From the NCBI GenBank assembly GCA_023136715.1, contig JAGLQT010000102.1, positions 1-5,182 of the forward strand: a stretch of 5,182 nucleotides of DNA. The letters are read 5' to 3'. Of this stretch, positions 4,799-5,182 are shown piece after piece (the first letter of the stretch is position 1; every line of letters begins with the position of its first letter). The notes below the pieces were generated by a model. The model was not told the origin of the DNA. It saw nothing but the letters and a program-made list of their open reading frames with translations, and ran no database searches. Position numbers and translations under genes: made by a program. This DNA comes from Gammaproteobacteria bacterium (GTDB taxonomy: Bacteria; Pseudomonadota; Gammaproteobacteria; SZUA-229).

Positions 4799-5182
4799 CT
4801 ATAAAGTTGCTTTCGTGATTTCCAACAGATGCCTTTCAGCATCCAGTCCATATACATTTAATGTGTGAGCCTGCTTTAAAACATAAGCGGGATCATTAAT
4901 CGTTTCATCCAGCTTACCCTGCATCACCAACACGCGTGTTTTCTCATGATACAAATGCGCCGTCGATTCCAAAATAAGACGCGTATCCGCATAGGCGCGA
5001 GCAATAACAGCGTCAAAGTATAGCTCAGGCTGATAGTCTTCGACACGCTGATTCACCACTTCGACATTATCCAGCTGCAAAACTCTTTTTGCCTGGATCA
5101 GAAAACTGGTCTTTTTGCCGTTACTATCGAGCAGCACAAAACGCGTTTGCGGACGGGCGAGGGCGAGGGGAATGCCCGGCAA
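4799..5182 (-). CDS. rsmG: 16S rRNA (guanine527-N7)-methyltransferase RsmG, C-terminal part (partial)
   Basis: The last 127 codons of RsmG are present; the 5' part lies beyond the right edge (E. coli RsmG has 207 residues). The enzyme uses S-adenosylmethionine to methylate N7 of G527 in 16S rRNA, and its loss gives low-level streptomycin resistance in several bacteria. The visible part starts at LPGIPLALARP, just after the SAM-binding GxGxG loop. It continues with VLLDSNGKKTSFL (acidic residue that would bind the SAM ribose), VVNQRVEDY, FDAVIARAYA and the C-terminal LDAERHLLEITK, all in family order. The Leu codon TTG at the window edge is internal and not a start. One deviation is MQGK where E. 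coli has LKGQ. The gene leads directly into parA with a 13-nt gap, the usual near-origin arrangement. Confidence 0.95.
   Translation of the reverse strand: MPGIPLALARPQTRFVLLDSNGKKTSFLIQAKRVLQLDNVEVVNQRVEDYQPELYFDAVIARAYADTRLILESTAHLYHEKTRVLVMQGKLDETINDPAYVLKQAHTLNVYGLDAERHLLEITKATL

Noticed and set aside
1..5182. Mobile elements, CRISPR arrays, tRNA or rRNA genes
   Set aside because: No terminal repeats, spaced direct repeats, transposase or RNA-gene sequence was seen; the window is almost fully accounted for by nine core genes in their usual order.

Overview
The window is an ordinary core-chromosome segment of a gammaproteobacterium. All nine genes lie on the minus strand, so transcription runs from the right end (5182) to the left end (1). 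In transcription order they are rsmG (3' part only), parA, parB, atpI, atpB, atpE, atpF, atpH and atpA (5' part only). The order rsmG-parA-parB-atpI-atpB is the classic arrangement beside the replication origin in Pseudomonas-like and marine gammaproteobacteria. Enterobacteria such as E. coli lack the chromosomal parAB pair. The base composition is moderate, and the Atp proteins resemble both E. coli (b, c and the C-terminus of a) and Pseudomonas (long N-terminus and extra loop of a). I therefore infer a non-enteric, possibly marine, gammaproteobacterium and cannot name a genus.

The right half (3103-5182) carries a tightly packed rsmG-parA-parB group with gaps of 13 and 24 nt. RsmG methylates 16S rRNA. 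ParA (deviant Walker ATPase) and ParB (CTP-dependent parS-binding clamp) segregate the chromosome origin. No complete parS site was found here.

A 164-bp gap (2939-3102) separates parB from the atp genes and is the only sizeable intergenic region. It holds a strong sigma70-type promoter reading into atpI: -35 TTGACT, a 17-bp spacer, -10 TAGAAT. A GC-rich discriminator follows the -10, and a perfect 13-bp palindrome occupies the 3' side of the spacer. I see no convincing terminator for parB.

The left half (1-2938) is the start of the ATP synthase operon: atpI (assembly factor), then Fo subunits a, c and b, then F1 delta and the first 79 codons of alpha. Gaps are short (2, 46, 25, 11 and 12 nt). 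The longest, in front of atpE, has the best Shine-Dalgarno in the window plus an A/T-rich leader, which fits the need for many c subunits per complex. The rest of atpA and presumably atpG, atpD and atpC lie beyond the left edge.

I found no undescribed system. The points worth a second look are regulatory: the palindrome inside the atp promoter, the uncertain non-ATG start of atpI behind a peculiar leader, a hairpin at the atpF-atpH junction, and a single parS half-site at the end of atpI.
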